Shown piece by piece: positions 1-7,870 of a stretch of 64,000 bases of DNA. Origin of the DNA: Roseicyclus marinus (GTDB lineage Bacteria; Pseudomonadota; Alphaproteobacteria; Rhodobacterales; Rhodobacteraceae); contig NZ_JASJOF010000001.1 of NCBI RefSeq assembly GCF_030163795.1, positions 434,001-498,000 on the forward strand. Reading direction: 5' to 3'. The notes beneath the pieces are model-generated. The model was not told the DNA's origin and ran no database searches. It saw only the letters and a program-made list of their open reading frames with translations. Positions within the stretch are counted from its first letter, which is position 1, and each line of letters begins with the position of its first letter. The position numbers and the translations under genes are program-made.

Positions 1-333
1 CGCATCGACCGCCACCAGCGCCAGCAGGCTTGCCGCGATCACCGCCGCCTGCATCAGCCGGAACACCATCGCCCCCAGCGCCACGGGCTCCGAAACAAAA
101 CGCAACAGCCGGTACAGCAAGATCGCCAGCGCCACATCGGCCACGATCATCCCGACATCGAGCAAGATCGCCCCCCGCAACAGCCCCGGCGCAGCAAGGA
201 TCGCGTCCAACACACCCTCCGCCGTGCCGGGCGCAAGCAGAGGACCACGAAACACCAGTTCCGCGCTCATCCCGCACAAGATGATGACGACATAGAGGCA
301 TCCGGCGATGCGCGCTTGGGTTTTGGCAGGCAT
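1..333 (-). CDS. DUF4386-like membrane protein, 3' end cut by window edge
   Basis: The reading frame is open from an ATG at 333 down to base 1, so the C-terminus lies outside the window. It begins MPAKTQARIAGCLYVVIILC, followed by GMSAELVFRGPLL and then alternating hydrophobic segments. The pattern R-I-A-G-x-L-Y near the N-terminus followed by a membrane segment and a conserved acidic residue is typical of the DUF4386 family of small multi-pass membrane proteins of unknown function. A good ribosome binding site (AAAGGAGG) precedes the ATG by a few bases. It diverges from rpoH. Confidence 0.65.
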   Translation of the reverse strand, partial: MPAKTQARIAGCLYVVIILCGMSAELVFRGPLLAPGTAEGVLDAILAAPGLLRGAILLDVGMIVADVALAILLYRLLRFVSEPVALGAMVFRLMQAAVIAASLLALVAVDA

Positions 334-474
334 CCTGCCTCCTTTCCCATTCGGGCCGCGCCGTTCGCATCGGCCTTGAAACATGTGCACACATGCACGT
401 GAAATCACGGTAACGCGACTTGCTGTTCGCAGCCGCAAGATGCACATTCTGAACCGAAACGTTCACTTCGGCTC

Positions 475-504
475 TTGACGAAAAGTTAATGCGGTTTACA
501 TAAT
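475..504 (+). promoter_or_regulatory. Candidate sigma-70-type promoter of rpoH
   Basis: TTGACG at 475-480 is followed after 16 bases by TACATA (497-502), with the overlapping alternative CATAAT at 499-504. It lies about 30 bases before the rpoH start, which fits a short leader. This is a consensus reading only; no start site is known. Confidence 0.45.
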
Positions 505-531
505 CCGCAAGAGGAGCCTAACAGGGGGTCC

Positions 532-1434
532 ATGCCCATGTCGACCTATGCAAATCTCCCGGCCCCGTCGCCGGAACAGGGACTGAACCGCTATCTTCAG
601 GAGATCCGCAAGTTCCCGATGCTGGAACCCGAGCAGGAATACATGCTCGCCAAGCGTTGGGTCGAGGATCAAGACACCGCTGCCGCCCACCAGCTCGTCA
701 CGAGCCACCTGCGCTTGGCCGCCAAGCTTGCCATGGGCTACCGCGGCTACGGCCTACCGCAGGCCGAGGTGATTTCCGAGGCGAACGTGGGCCTGATGCA
801 GGCCGTCAAGCGTTTCGATCCCGAAAAGGGCTTTCGCCTTGCGACCTACGCCATGTGGTGGATCCGCGCCTCGATCCAGGAATACATCCTGCGGTCCTGG
901 TCCTTGGTGAAACTCGGCACGACCTCCGCGCAGAAAAAACTCTTCTTCAACCTGCGCAAGGCCAAGGCCCGCATCGGCGCGCTGGAAGAGGGCGATCTGC
1001 GCCCCGAAAACGTCGCGCGCATCGCCCATGATCTCGGCGTGACCGAGGACGAGGTGATCTCGATGAACCGGCGTCTGTCGGGCGGCGACGCCTCGCTCAA
1101 CGCCACCATCGGGTCGGATGACGACGGGTCGGCCCAATGGCAGGACTGGCTCGAGGACGAAGGCGCCAATCAGGCGTCCGATTACGCCGAACGCGACGAA
1201 TACGACCAGCGCATGGCGCTCATGTCCAAGGCGCTCGATGTGTTGAACGAACGCGAGCGCGATATCCTGACCCAGCGCCGCTTGCAGGATGAACCCGTCA
1301 CGCTTGAGGATCTGTCCACGGTCTACAACGTCAGCCGCGAACGCATCCGCCAGATCGAAGTGCGCGCCTTCGAAAAGCTGCAAAAGCGGATGCGCGACCT
1401 CGCCCGCGAACAGGGCATGTTGGCCACCGCCTGA
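532..1434 (+). CDS. rpoH: RNA polymerase heat-shock sigma factor RpoH (sigma-32)
   Basis: This 300-residue alternative sigma factor directs core RNA polymerase to heat-shock and stress promoters. Visible parts are region 1.2/2 with the core-binding and -10 recognition helices (residues about 18-125, including LATYAMWWIRASIQEYILRS), the RpoH-box QKKLFFNLRK at 134-143 that separates RpoH from the housekeeping sigma, and a C-terminal region 4 helix-turn-helix (about 255-285, VSRERIRQIEVRAFEKL). The length is normal for the family. Two in-frame ATGs (532 and 538) are possible starts; the purine-rich ACAGGGGG precedes them. Rhodobacterales often carry two rpoH paralogues; the sequence resembles the RpoHI type, but I cannot prove that here. 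A strong terminator follows. Confidence 0.96.
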   Translation: MPMSTYANLPAPSPEQGLNRYLQEIRKFPMLEPEQEYMLAKRWVEDQDTAAAHQLVTSHLRLAAKLAMGYRGYGLPQAEVISEANVGLMQAVKRFDPEKGFRLATYAMWWIRASIQEYILRSWSLVKLGTTSAQKKLFFNLRKAKARIGALEEGDLRPENVARIAHDLGVTEDEVISMNRRLSGGDASLNATIGSDDDGSAQWQDWLEDEGANQASDYAERDEYDQRMALMSKALDVLNERERDILTQRRLQDEPVTLEDLSTVYNVSRERIRQIEVRAFEKLQKRMRDLAREQGMLATA

Positions 1435-1456
1435 CGGTCGCCTTCTGCCCGACATG

Positions 1457-1498
1457 CCGCCGCCCCGGGTCCTCCCCCCGCGGGCGGCGGTTTTGTTT
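1457..1498 (+). terminator. Rho-independent terminator of rpoH
   Basis: A 9-bp perfect stem, CCGCCGCCC (1457-1465) with GGGCGGCGG (1482-1490), is followed directly by TTTTGTTT. It lies about 20 bases after the rpoH stop codon. Confidence 0.85.
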
Positions 1499-1621
1499 CC
1501 AAGACGTGAACGATTAACCAGCGTCTTGAGGGACTGTTCATGTTTGCCCGGAAAATTTAACCTTTCGGCAAGACATTCGGGGCCTTTTCAACACCTGCCG
1601 CCCCGCGCTAGCCCTGTTGCC

Positions 1622-2599
1622 ATGACACGCGATCACATCCGATGGGGCATCCTTGGCGCCTCGGGCTTTGCCCGCAAGACCATGGCCCCCGCGATCAACG
1701 AGGCGCGCCGGTCGCGCCTTGCCGCCATCGCCACCCGCGACCCGGCCCGCGCCGCGCCCTTTGCCGCCATCGCGCCCGGTCTCAAAATTCATCAATCTTA
1801 TGAGGCCCTTCTGGCCGATCCTGAGATTGACGCCGTCTATATCCCGCTGCCCAACGCGCTCCATGTGGACTGGTCGATCCGCGCCGCCGAGGCGGGAAAA
1901 GCCGTGCTCTGCGAAAAGCCCATCGCACTGAAATCAAGCGATTTCAAAGACTTGATCGCTGCCCGCGACAAAAGCGGCCAGATCATCGCCGAAGCCTGGA
2001 TGCCCGCCCATCACCCCCAATGGCACAAGGCGCGCGACCTGATCGCAAATGGCGCGCTGGGACGGCTCCATACTGTCACGGGCGCTTTCACCTATGGGCT
2101 TGAAGATCCTGCAAATATTCGCCTCTCCCCGGATCTTGCGGGCGGCGCGCTGCGCGATGTGGGCGTCTATCCGATCGGCGCCTTCCGCTTCGCCACCGGG
2201 CAGGAGCCTACGATTCTCTGGGCCGATGCGACCGTCGAAAACGGCGTCGACACCTCAACTTGGGTGCAGGCGCGCGCAGGCGACATCCGCTTTTCCTTCC
2301 ACGTCTCGATGCGCGCAACCCGTTATCAATCAATGGTTTTTCAGGGCAGCGCGGGCCGCATGACCCTCACCGCCCCGTTCAACGCGGGCCAATATGCGCA
2401 GGCCGATCTGATCCTCGCCCGCGATGGCCAGCCGGTTGAGATCCATTCCTTCCCCGAGACGCGCCAATACGCGCTTCAGGTCGAGGCGATGGCCGCAACC
2501 CTTCTCGACGGCGCGGATTTCCCCTATCCTCTGGAAACCGCGCGCGGCACCCAGATCGCCATCGACGCGGTGTTCGACAAATTGGGGATGTCACGATGA
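1622..2599 (+). CDS. Gfo/Idh/MocA family NAD(P)-dependent oxidoreductase
   Basis: This 325-residue protein has an N-terminal Rossmann fold (GILGASGFARKTMAPAI, residues about 9-25) for NAD(P) binding and the EKP motif (CEKPIAL, near residue 98) that carries the lysine typical of the family. A C-terminal alpha/beta substrate domain follows. Members oxidise or reduce sugars, inositols and similar polyols or act as dihydrodiol-type dehydrogenases; the substrate cannot be read from the sequence. The start chosen is the ATG at 1622, because the upstream part of the open frame is out of register with family N-termini. Its stop overlaps the start of the next gene by 4 bases (ATGA), so the two are probably translationally coupled. 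Confidence 0.88.
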   Translation: MTRDHIRWGILGASGFARKTMAPAINEARRSRLAAIATRDPARAAPFAAIAPGLKIHQSYEALLADPEIDAVYIPLPNALHVDWSIRAAEAGKAVLCEKPIALKSSDFKDLIAARDKSGQIIAEAWMPAHHPQWHKARDLIANGALGRLHTVTGAFTYGLEDPANIRLSPDLAGGALRDVGVYPIGAFRFATGQEPTILWADATVENGVDTSTWVQARAGDIRFSFHVSMRATRYQSMVFQGSAGRMTLTAPFNAGQYAQADLILARDGQPVEIHSFPETRQYALQVEAMAATLLDGADFPYPLETARGTQIAIDAVFDKLGMSR

Positions 2600-2904
2600 T
2601 GGATCGCAACGACGACGAAAGAATCGCTGGCCGCCTGAACGGTGACCAACCGGAATCTCCCCGTGAAAGCATGGCCTTGCGCCTTGTTCACATGGTGATC
2701 ATCGCCGTCATGCTCAGCCTCGGTCAGACGGTTCTGACGCTTTTGACCGTGGTGCAATTCGTGGTGATGCTGATCAATACCGGCGAACGAAATCAAAGAC
2801 TTGCCGATTTTGGTACCGATCTGGGCATCTGGATGGCCAAGGCCGCGCGCTATCAATCGGCGGCCTCTGACGTGAAACCCTGGCCCTGGACCGATCTGGA
2901 TTGA
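2596..2904 (+). CDS. DUF4389 family small membrane protein
   Basis: A 102-residue protein with a polar N-terminus (about 25 residues) and one long hydrophobic segment (about 27-60, LRLVHMVIIAVMLSLGQTVL and following). A conserved tail then includes NQRLADFGTDLGIW and ends in PWPWTDLD. The pattern matches DUF4389, a family of short inner-membrane proteins of unknown role that are common in Proteobacteria. It overlaps the preceding oxidoreductase gene by 4 bases, suggesting one transcript. Nothing in the sequence gives a biochemical function. Confidence 0.75.
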   Translation: MMDRNDDERIAGRLNGDQPESPRESMALRLVHMVIIAVMLSLGQTVLTLLTVVQFVVMLINTGERNQRLADFGTDLGIWMAKAARYQSAASDVKPWPWTDLD

Positions 2905-2961
2905 CGCAGGCCATAACAGCGCCACGTTGGGGTCAAACATCCAGCCAAGGAACCCCGCCAG

Positions 2962-3207
2962 ATGTCCGACAACGCCCCCATCATCGCACAAAAAGGCCCG
3001 TTCCCCGTCGAGGTGACGGAAGGAAAAACCTATTTCTGGTGCGCCTGCGGCAGATCGCAGAAGCAGCCGTTTTGCGACGGATCCCATAAGGATACGGGCT
3101 TTCAGCCGCAGAAATGGACCGCCGAAAAGGACGGAAAGGTCTTCTTTTGCGGCTGCAAGGCCAGCCAGCGCCAGCCGCTCTGCGACGGTTCGCATAACAG
3201 GCTGTAG
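2962..3207 (+). CDS. Dual CDGSH iron-sulfur domain protein
   Basis: This 81-residue protein consists almost entirely of two CDGSH zinc-finger-like 2Fe-2S motifs: CACGRSQKQPFCDGSH (27-42) and CGCKASQRQPLCDGSH (63-78). Each supplies three cysteines and one histidine, the ligand set used by mitoNEET-type proteins to hold a redox-active, pH-labile 2Fe-2S cluster. There is no signal peptide or membrane segment, so it should be cytoplasmic. Small bacterial CDGSH proteins are thought to work in Fe-S transfer or redox sensing. It sits just before the ferredoxin/bacterioferritin pair, so an iron-metabolism link is reasonable but inferred. Confidence 0.9.
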   Translation: MSDNAPIIAQKGPFPVEVTEGKTYFWCACGRSQKQPFCDGSHKDTGFQPQKWTAEKDGKVFFCGCKASQRQPLCDGSHNRL

Positions 3208-3300
3208 GGACAGGCGCAATAATTAGCCGATCTTTTTAGTAAGGATTGACGCGTCCGACTGAATTTGTCAGATTTGGGCCATCCCGTTGCGAGGTGGCCC

Positions 3301-3474
3301 ATGACCCGTCCCACGATCTCAGCGCCGCGACCTGCCACTGGTTCCGCCCCGGTTGCGCTTGCGGCAGACCTCATGTCCGAATTCGGCGCGGCCTGTTGTC
3401 CCTCCATTGCGGCCATGCTGGAGCGGCTGATCGACCGGCAGGCGCATCCCGCAAGCCGGGGACAGCGCCGATGA
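3301..3474 (+). CDS. Possible small protein coupled to the Bfd-like gene
   Basis: A 57-codon frame (MTRPTISAPRPATGS at the start, then a short helical stretch with FGAACCPSIAAMLERLIDRQ) ends in TGA overlapping the ATG of the ferredoxin gene by 4 bases (ATGA). This arrangement is typical of genuinely coupled genes in this genome. I do not recognise a family. An adjacent cysteine pair (GAACCPS) is the only notable feature. A longer start at 3265 is also open. It may be a real micro-gene or only a leader peptide. Confidence 0.42.
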   Translation: MTRPTISAPRPATGSAPVALAADLMSEFGAACCPSIAAMLERLIDRQAHPASRGQRR

Positions 3475-3707
3475 TCGTTTGTTCCTGCACCGGCATCAGC
3501 GACGCCGACATCCATAGCGCCATCGACTGGATGCGCGCCGCCGATCCCGACACGATCATCACCCCCGGCAAGGTCTACCGCGCGCTTGGACACAAGGCCG
3601 ATTGCGGCACGTGCCTGCCGCTTTTTCTCTCCACGATGCAGGCCTCTCCCGCGTTGGGCGTGCCCGCGGAATTGCGCGGTCTGCGCCGCCGAAAAGCGCG
3701 TTTCTGA
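3471..3707 (+). CDS. bfd: Bacterioferritin-associated ferredoxin (Bfd-like 2Fe-2S protein)
   Basis: This 78-residue protein has the BFD-like 2Fe-2S ligand set: C4-x-C6 near the N-terminus and C45-x2-C48 in KADCGTCLP. In other bacteria Bfd docks on bacterioferritin and passes electrons into its core, releasing stored iron as Fe2+. The bacterioferritin gene follows after 99 bases on the same strand, so the two should act together. The 3' end (codons RRKARF and stop) lies inside a member of a palindromic repeat family (see 3691-3730), so the C-terminal residues may be repeat-derived. Confidence 0.85.
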   Translation: MIVCSCTGISDADIHSAIDWMRAADPDTIITPGKVYRALGHKADCGTCLPLFLSTMQASPALGVPAELRGLRRRKARF

Positions 3708-3730
3708 CCCGGAAACCGTGCAATTTCGGG
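3691..3730. repeat. Palindromic GAAAA-type intergenic repeat, diverged copy
   Basis: The segment GAAAAGCGCGTTTC followed by GGAAACCG and CAATTTCGGG has the same order of GAAAA/GCGCGTT/GAAACC/TTTC blocks as the element at 31505-31552 and resembles the start of the array at 15431. It overlaps the end of the bfd gene. Similarity was judged by eye. Confidence 0.35.
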
Positions 3731-3806
3731 CATGAACACATAGGTTTGCACCGTCACCAGCCGTATGGGGCCAACGCCCCCGGCCAGAAAGAAGGAGGCT
3801 CCAGCC

Positions 3807-4292
3807 ATGAAAGGCGACGCCAAGGTCATCGAATATCTCAACGCGGCGCTGCGCAGCGAATTGACGGCGGTCAGCCAGTATTGGCTCCACTACCGGCTTC
3901 AGGAAGACTGGGGTTATGGCCGCATCGCCGCCAAGTCGCGCGAGGAAAGCGTGGAGGAAATGCACCACGCTGACCGCCTGATCGAGCGCATCATCTTTCT
4001 GGGCGGCCACCCGAACCTGCAAAAGCTCGATCCGTTGCGGATCGGTCAGACTTTGCGCGAAACGCTCGACGCCGATCTTGCCGCCGAACACGATGCCCGC
4101 ACCCTCTACATCGAGGCGCGCGATCATTGCGAAAGCGTCAAGGATTACGTCTCCAAGGCGCTCTTCGAAGAGCTGATCGCCGACGAGGAAGGGCATATCG
4201 ACTTTCTCGAAACCCAGATCGACCTCTTCGACCGTCTGGGTGAGGCCAATTACGGCCTGTTGCAGGCCAAGCCCGCGAACGAGGCCGAGTGA
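3807..4292 (+). CDS. bfr: Bacterioferritin
   Basis: This 161-residue iron-storage protein forms 24-subunit heme-containing shells that oxidise Fe2+ and store it as a mineral core. The diiron ferroxidase ligands fall at the positions expected from E. coli Bfr: E18 (LRSELTAV), E51 and H54 (EEMHHADR). The heme-ligating methionine M52 is also present. The later EExxH-type ligand pair is in [11 protein letters not shown]. Length and pattern are normal. A clear ribosome binding site (AAGGAGG) lies 8 bases before the ATG. It follows the Bfd-like gene, making an iron storage and release pair in the cytoplasm. Confidence 0.95.
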   Translation: MKGDAKVIEYLNAALRSELTAVSQYWLHYRLQEDWGYGRIAAKSREESVEEMHHADRLIERIIFLGGHPNLQKLDPLRIGQTLRETLDADLAAEHDARTLYIEARDHCESVKDYVSKALFEELIADEEGHIDFLETQIDLFDRLGEANYGLLQAKPANEAE

Positions 4293-4296
4293 TCCG

Positions 4297-5232
4297 TCAC
4301 CTCGCCTGACGCGCGACCGTCGCCACCGTGGCGACGGTCAGCCGCGTCGCCTCGGTCAACCGCGCGAAATCGATCCGGTCGACCGTGTCGCTGGTCGAAT
4401 GATAGCCCGGCGCGCCCTCGACCGCCGCACCGTCGTAGAACCCGATCGCCGGAAAACCTTCGGCCTCGAAGGGCATGTAATCGCTGCCCCAGATGTCGGA
4501 TCGCGCGATGGAAAGCCCCGTGTGCGCCGCCGCCATCCGCGCGGCGATGTCGCCCGCAGCCTGCGCCGCCGCGTCGTTCTCGGGCCGCGTATTCCCCGCG
4601 TCCGCCTCGATCCAGAAGGGCGCGCCGGGCCCCGGATGGCTACGGCCCAGCATGTCGAGATTCACCATCAGCCGCACCCGCCACCCCTTGGTCCGCGCCA
4701 GCGCGGCCAGCGCGGTGGACCCGCGAAGGCCCTGTTCCTCGCCTGCAAAGCCCGCCGAGACAATTCCGCAGGGCAGGCCGGCCCCGGCCAGGATGCGATG
4801 CGCCTCGATCATCGCGGCAACACCCGTCGCATTGTCATTGGCGCCGGGTGCCAGTCGCATCGGTGTTTCTGAAAGGCTGTCCATATGCGCGCCCATCACA
4901 ATCACCCCGCGCGGATCGGCAGGCGATCCCGCGACCACGTTGTGCCGGATCAATCCCCCCGGCATCGTGAACGGCAAAAGCGCCAGCCCGCCGGGGGTGA
5001 CCCCGATGTCGCGAAAAGCTTGGGCCACGCGCGCCTCGACCTGCGGGAAATCGGGATGGAGCGTGTAGCGCGTCGGAAACCCGGCCAGCGCCACGACCAT
5101 GGCGCGCAGTCGCTCTTGCGACACCTGCGCCACAAGCTCTGCCACGCCGTCGCCCTCGGCCCTGCCCAGCCGCGGCGCAAGACAGGCCAGCGCCCCCGCG
5201 ATGGTATCCCGCCGCGTCAGGCGCAAAGGCAC
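4297..5232 (-). CDS. M28 family zinc aminopeptidase, exported
   Basis: This 311-residue protein has metal-binding motifs of M28 peptidases: GAHMDS with the first ligands, PGANDNATGVAAM with the bridging Asp, GEEQGLRGS with the catalytic Glu pair, NLDMLG, and a C-terminal PGYHSTSDTVDRI carrying the last His. I chose GTG at 5232 because GGAGG precedes it by 9 bases and it overlaps no upstream codons; the next gene upstream ends at 5235. The resulting N-terminus VPLRLTRRDTIAGALACLAP carries a twin-arginine-like signal (RRDTIAG), so Tat export to the periplasm is likely. Substrate specificity cannot be read from the sequence. Confidence 0.85.
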   Translation of the reverse strand: MPLRLTRRDTIAGALACLAPRLGRAEGDGVAELVAQVSQERLRAMVVALAGFPTRYTLHPDFPQVEARVAQAFRDIGVTPGGLALLPFTMPGGLIRHNVVAGSPADPRGVIVMGAHMDSLSETPMRLAPGANDNATGVAAMIEAHRILAGAGLPCGIVSAGFAGEEQGLRGSTALAALARTKGWRVRLMVNLDMLGRSHPGPGAPFWIEADAGNTRPENDAAAQAAGDIAARMAAAHTGLSIARSDIWGSDYMPFEAEGFPAIGFYDGAAVEGAPGYHSTSDTVDRIDFARLTEATRLTVATVATVARQAR

Positions 5233-5234
5233 GT

Positions 5235-5486
5235 CTAGCGCCCTCCGCGCAGCCATCGCAGCGCCGGCACCACATCGAGCGAGGCAACCGCCAGCCCCAG
5301 CGGCAGCATCCACAGCCCCAGGACAGGCAAAAACGCCAATAGCCCGCCCGCCATCAGCAAAACGCCAAGGATCAGGCGGCCCCCCGGTGGCACGACCTGC
5401 CGAACGCGGACCAGAAACCGCCGCGCACGCGTTTTCCAGCGCAAAAGCTCTTGGTCCGACACGAAGGGGATGCGGCTAAGGCCCAT
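5235..5486 (-). CDS. Small membrane protein of unknown function
   Basis: An 83-residue protein with a basic N-terminal half (LLRWKTRARRFLVRVRQVVPP) and a long hydrophobic segment (LILGVLLMAGGLLAFLPVLG and following) that probably spans the membrane twice as a hairpin, ending in a basic tail. It recalls the short PGPGW-type membrane proteins in layout but lacks that motif. It lies 1 base after the pepF stop and 2 bases before the M28 peptidase start, so the three genes form one operon. Confidence 0.6.
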   Translation of the reverse strand: MGLSRIPFVSDQELLRWKTRARRFLVRVRQVVPPGGRLILGVLLMAGGLLAFLPVLGLWMLPLGLAVASLDVVPALRWLRGGR

Positions 5487-5487
5487 C

Positions 5488-7320
5488 TCAGTCTTCCATC
5501 GCCTCCAACTCGTCGATGAAGCCTTCGATCATGCTCAAGCCCTTGTCCCAGAAGGCCGGGTCGCTGGCATCAAGCCCGAAGGGCGCGAGCAAGTCCTTGT
5601 GGTGCTTGGACCCGCCTGCCTTCAGCATCTCGAAATACTTCTCCTGAAAGCCCGGCGTGCCTTCCGCATAAACCGCGTAAAGCGCGTTCACCAATCCATC
5701 GCCGAAGGCATAGGCATAGACGTAGAAGGGCGAATGCACGAAATGCGGGATATAGGCCCAGAAGGTCTCGTATCCGTCCATGAAGTCGAACACCGGCCCG
5801 AGGCTTTGCGCCTGCACCGACATCCACAGCGCGTTGATATCCTCGGGCGTCAGTTCGCCCTCGCGGCGGGCGGCGTGCAGCTTGCATTCGAAATCGTAAA
5901 ACGCGATCTGGCGCACGACCGTGTTGATCATGTCCTCGACCTTGCCTGCCAGCAGCACCTTGCGCGCGGCATCGTCCTTGGCCTCGGCCAGCATCTTGCG
6001 GAAGGTCAGCATCTCGCCGAACACGCTCGCCGTTTCTGCCAGCGTCAGGGGCGTGGAGGACAACAATTCCCCCTGACCCGCCGCCAGCCGCTGGTGGACA
6101 CCATGGCCCAGCTCATGGGCCAGCGTCATGACGTCCCGCGGTTTGCCGAGATAGTTGAGCATCACGTAGGGATGCACCTCCGCCACCGTCGGATGGGCAA
6201 AGGCACCGGGCGCCTTGCCCTCCTTCACGCCGGCATCGATCCAGCCTTGGGTGAAAAACGGCTCCGACAGCTCCGCCATGCGGGGATCGAACCCGGCATA
6301 GGCCTCGGTCACGAGCTTGCGCGCCTCCTCCCAGCCGAAAACGCGGTTCTCCTCCATGGGCAGCGGCGCGTTGCGATCCCAGACCTGCAACCGCTCCAGC
6401 CCCAGCCACTTTGCCTTGAGCGCGTAATAGCGGTGCGACAGGCGCGGGTAGGCGGCAACGACGGCATTGCGCAGCGCCTCGACCACTTCGGGCTCGACAT
6501 GGTTGGACAGGTGCCGCCCCATCTGCGGCGTGGGCAGCTTTCGCCAGCGGTCCGAGATTTCCTTGTCCTTGGCCAGCGTGTTGTGGACACGCGCGAACAG
6601 CGGCAGCCGTTCGGCAAAGCCCTCGGCCAGCGCCCGCGCGCCCGCCTCGCGCCGCGACCGGTCATGGTCGGTCAACAGGTTCAGCGTCGCTTCGATCCCC
6701 AGCCGGTCGCCGTCCACCTCGAAGGACATCCCCGCGATCGTCTCGTCGAACAGCTTGTTCCACGCGCTCGCCCCCACGACCGATTGATCGTGCAGGAATT
6801 TCTCCAGCTCATCCGACAGCTGGTAGGGTTTCATCGCCCGCATCCGGTCGAAAACCGGCTTGTAGCGCGCCAGCGCCGGATCGCCGCCGAAAACCGCCTC
6901 GTAGCCCGCATCGGGGATGCGGTTGAACTCAAGACCGAAAAACACCAAGGCGGTCGTGTAGGTGGTGATCTTGTCCTGCATGTCGGACATGAACTTGGCG
7001 CGGCCCGCATCCGTCGTGTGCTGGTAATAGCGCAAGCCTGCGTAGGACATGATCCGCCCGGCTACCACGTCGATCTTCTCGTAGCGGCGCACGCAGTCGA
7101 GCATGGCGGCCGTGTCCAGATCCGCCAGCTTGCCCTCGTACTCGGCGGCGAAGGCCGCGCATTCCTGCGCCAGCCAGTCCAGATCCTTCGTCAGCTCCGG
7201 CGCATCGGGCGCCGCATAAAGATCGCTCAGGTCCCAATCCGGCAGATCGCCCAAGGGCGCCCCGCCCCCATCGCGCGCGGCGTCACGGGGCAGGGGGATA
7301 GGAAACTGGGACATCAGCAT
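5488..7320 (-). CDS. pepF: M3 family oligoendopeptidase F
   Basis: This 610-residue zinc metallopeptidase cleaves short peptides in the cytoplasm. The HExxH zinc motif is at 402-406 (LAHELGHGVHQRL), with the third ligand Glu expected in the following LTLAETASVFGEM. The N-terminal domain (about 40-380) and the downstream HSPFYVYAYAFG segment near the C-terminus match the M3B PepF/PgdA family. Length is typical (about 600). The start at 7320 is supported by AAAGG 7 bases upstream; a second ATG two codons later (MSQF) is possible. It heads the pepF, small membrane protein, M28 peptidase operon. Confidence 0.94.
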   Translation of the reverse strand: MLMSQFPIPLPRDAARDGGGAPLGDLPDWDLSDLYAAPDAPELTKDLDWLAQECAAFAAEYEGKLADLDTAAMLDCVRRYEKIDVVAGRIMSYAGLRYYQHTTDAGRAKFMSDMQDKITTYTTALVFFGLEFNRIPDAGYEAVFGGDPALARYKPVFDRMRAMKPYQLSDELEKFLHDQSVVGASAWNKLFDETIAGMSFEVDGDRLGIEATLNLLTDHDRSRREAGARALAEGFAERLPLFARVHNTLAKDKEISDRWRKLPTPQMGRHLSNHVEPEVVEALRNAVVAAYPRLSHRYYALKAKWLGLERLQVWDRNAPLPMEENRVFGWEEARKLVTEAYAGFDPRMAELSEPFFTQGWIDAGVKEGKAPGAFAHPTVAEVHPYVMLNYLGKPRDVMTLAHELGHGVHQRLAAGQGELLSSTPLTLAETASVFGEMLTFRKMLAEAKDDAARKVLLAGKVEDMINTVVRQIAFYDFECKLHAARREGELTPEDINALWMSVQAQSLGPVFDFMDGYETFWAYIPHFVHSPFYVYAYAFGDGLVNALYAVYAEGTPGFQEKYFEMLKAGGSKHHKDLLAPFGLDASDPAFWDKGLSMIEGFIDELEAMED

Positions 7321-7461
7321 GGACAGACCTTTCGGAATTCGTGTTCCCGCCAGATATGGCCCCCAGCGCGCCCAGTCTCAACCCACCGCGCGCCCGCCCC
7401 TTCATCTTCCCGAAAATACGGCGGGGGGAGGCCCGCAAGGGCCGGGGGGCAGAGCCCCCTA

Positions 7462-7818
7462 TTACAGCTCCACCTCGCCCCCCTCGCCAACCTCGGGCAT
7501 GGGGGCTTCACCCCATGGTGGCGCATCGGTGCTTCGCCGGATCAAGATGTCGCCATTGGGCAGCCGCTCGGGCAATTCGTAGTAGGACAGATCGTCCACC
7601 ACTTCGCCCAGACGCTCCAACAGCGGCATCAGCTCCTGCTCGAAAAAGGGTCGGGCGCTGTCGAGCATCGGACGCATGTCTTCGAGCAGCCGCTCGAGGA
7701 TCATCCGGCTGCCCTCCCCCAAAAGGTCGAGCCCCTCACCGAACCCGCCACCCTCGTCTTGCGCCGCCACGGGGGCGGCCGCCGCAAGAAACCCCGCAAG
7801 AAGGATCGTGAACCGCAT
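7462..7818 (-). CDS. Secreted protein of unknown function
   Basis: A 118-residue protein with a clear Sec signal peptide (MRFTILLAGFLAAAAPVAAQ). A mature part follows that is acidic and helical (residues about 25-75, with LLGEGSRMILERLLEDMRP), then LPERLPNGDILIRRSTDAPP and an acidic Pro/Glu-rich tail. Three ATGs lie in tandem; the last (7818) is placed best relative to GGAGGGG. Similar short periplasmic proteins occur in Rhodobacterales, but I do not know a function. It is a single gene between pepF and the nuclease operon. Confidence 0.72.
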   Translation of the reverse strand: MRFTILLAGFLAAAAPVAAQDEGGGFGEGLDLLGEGSRMILERLLEDMRPMLDSARPFFEQELMPLLERLGEVVDDLSYYELPERLPNGDILIRRSTDAPPWGEAPMPEVGEGGEVEL

Positions 7819-7870
7819 CATCATCCCCTCCATTCCGTTACCCGGCATATGGGAAGGCCCGAGCGCGCTG

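Noticed and set aside
3208-3300. Search for an Irr or RirA/iron box before the bfd-bfr genes
   Set aside because: The AT-rich stretch AATAATTAGCCGATC lacks the ICE-box or TGA-N-TCA palindromes, so no iron operator could be supported.
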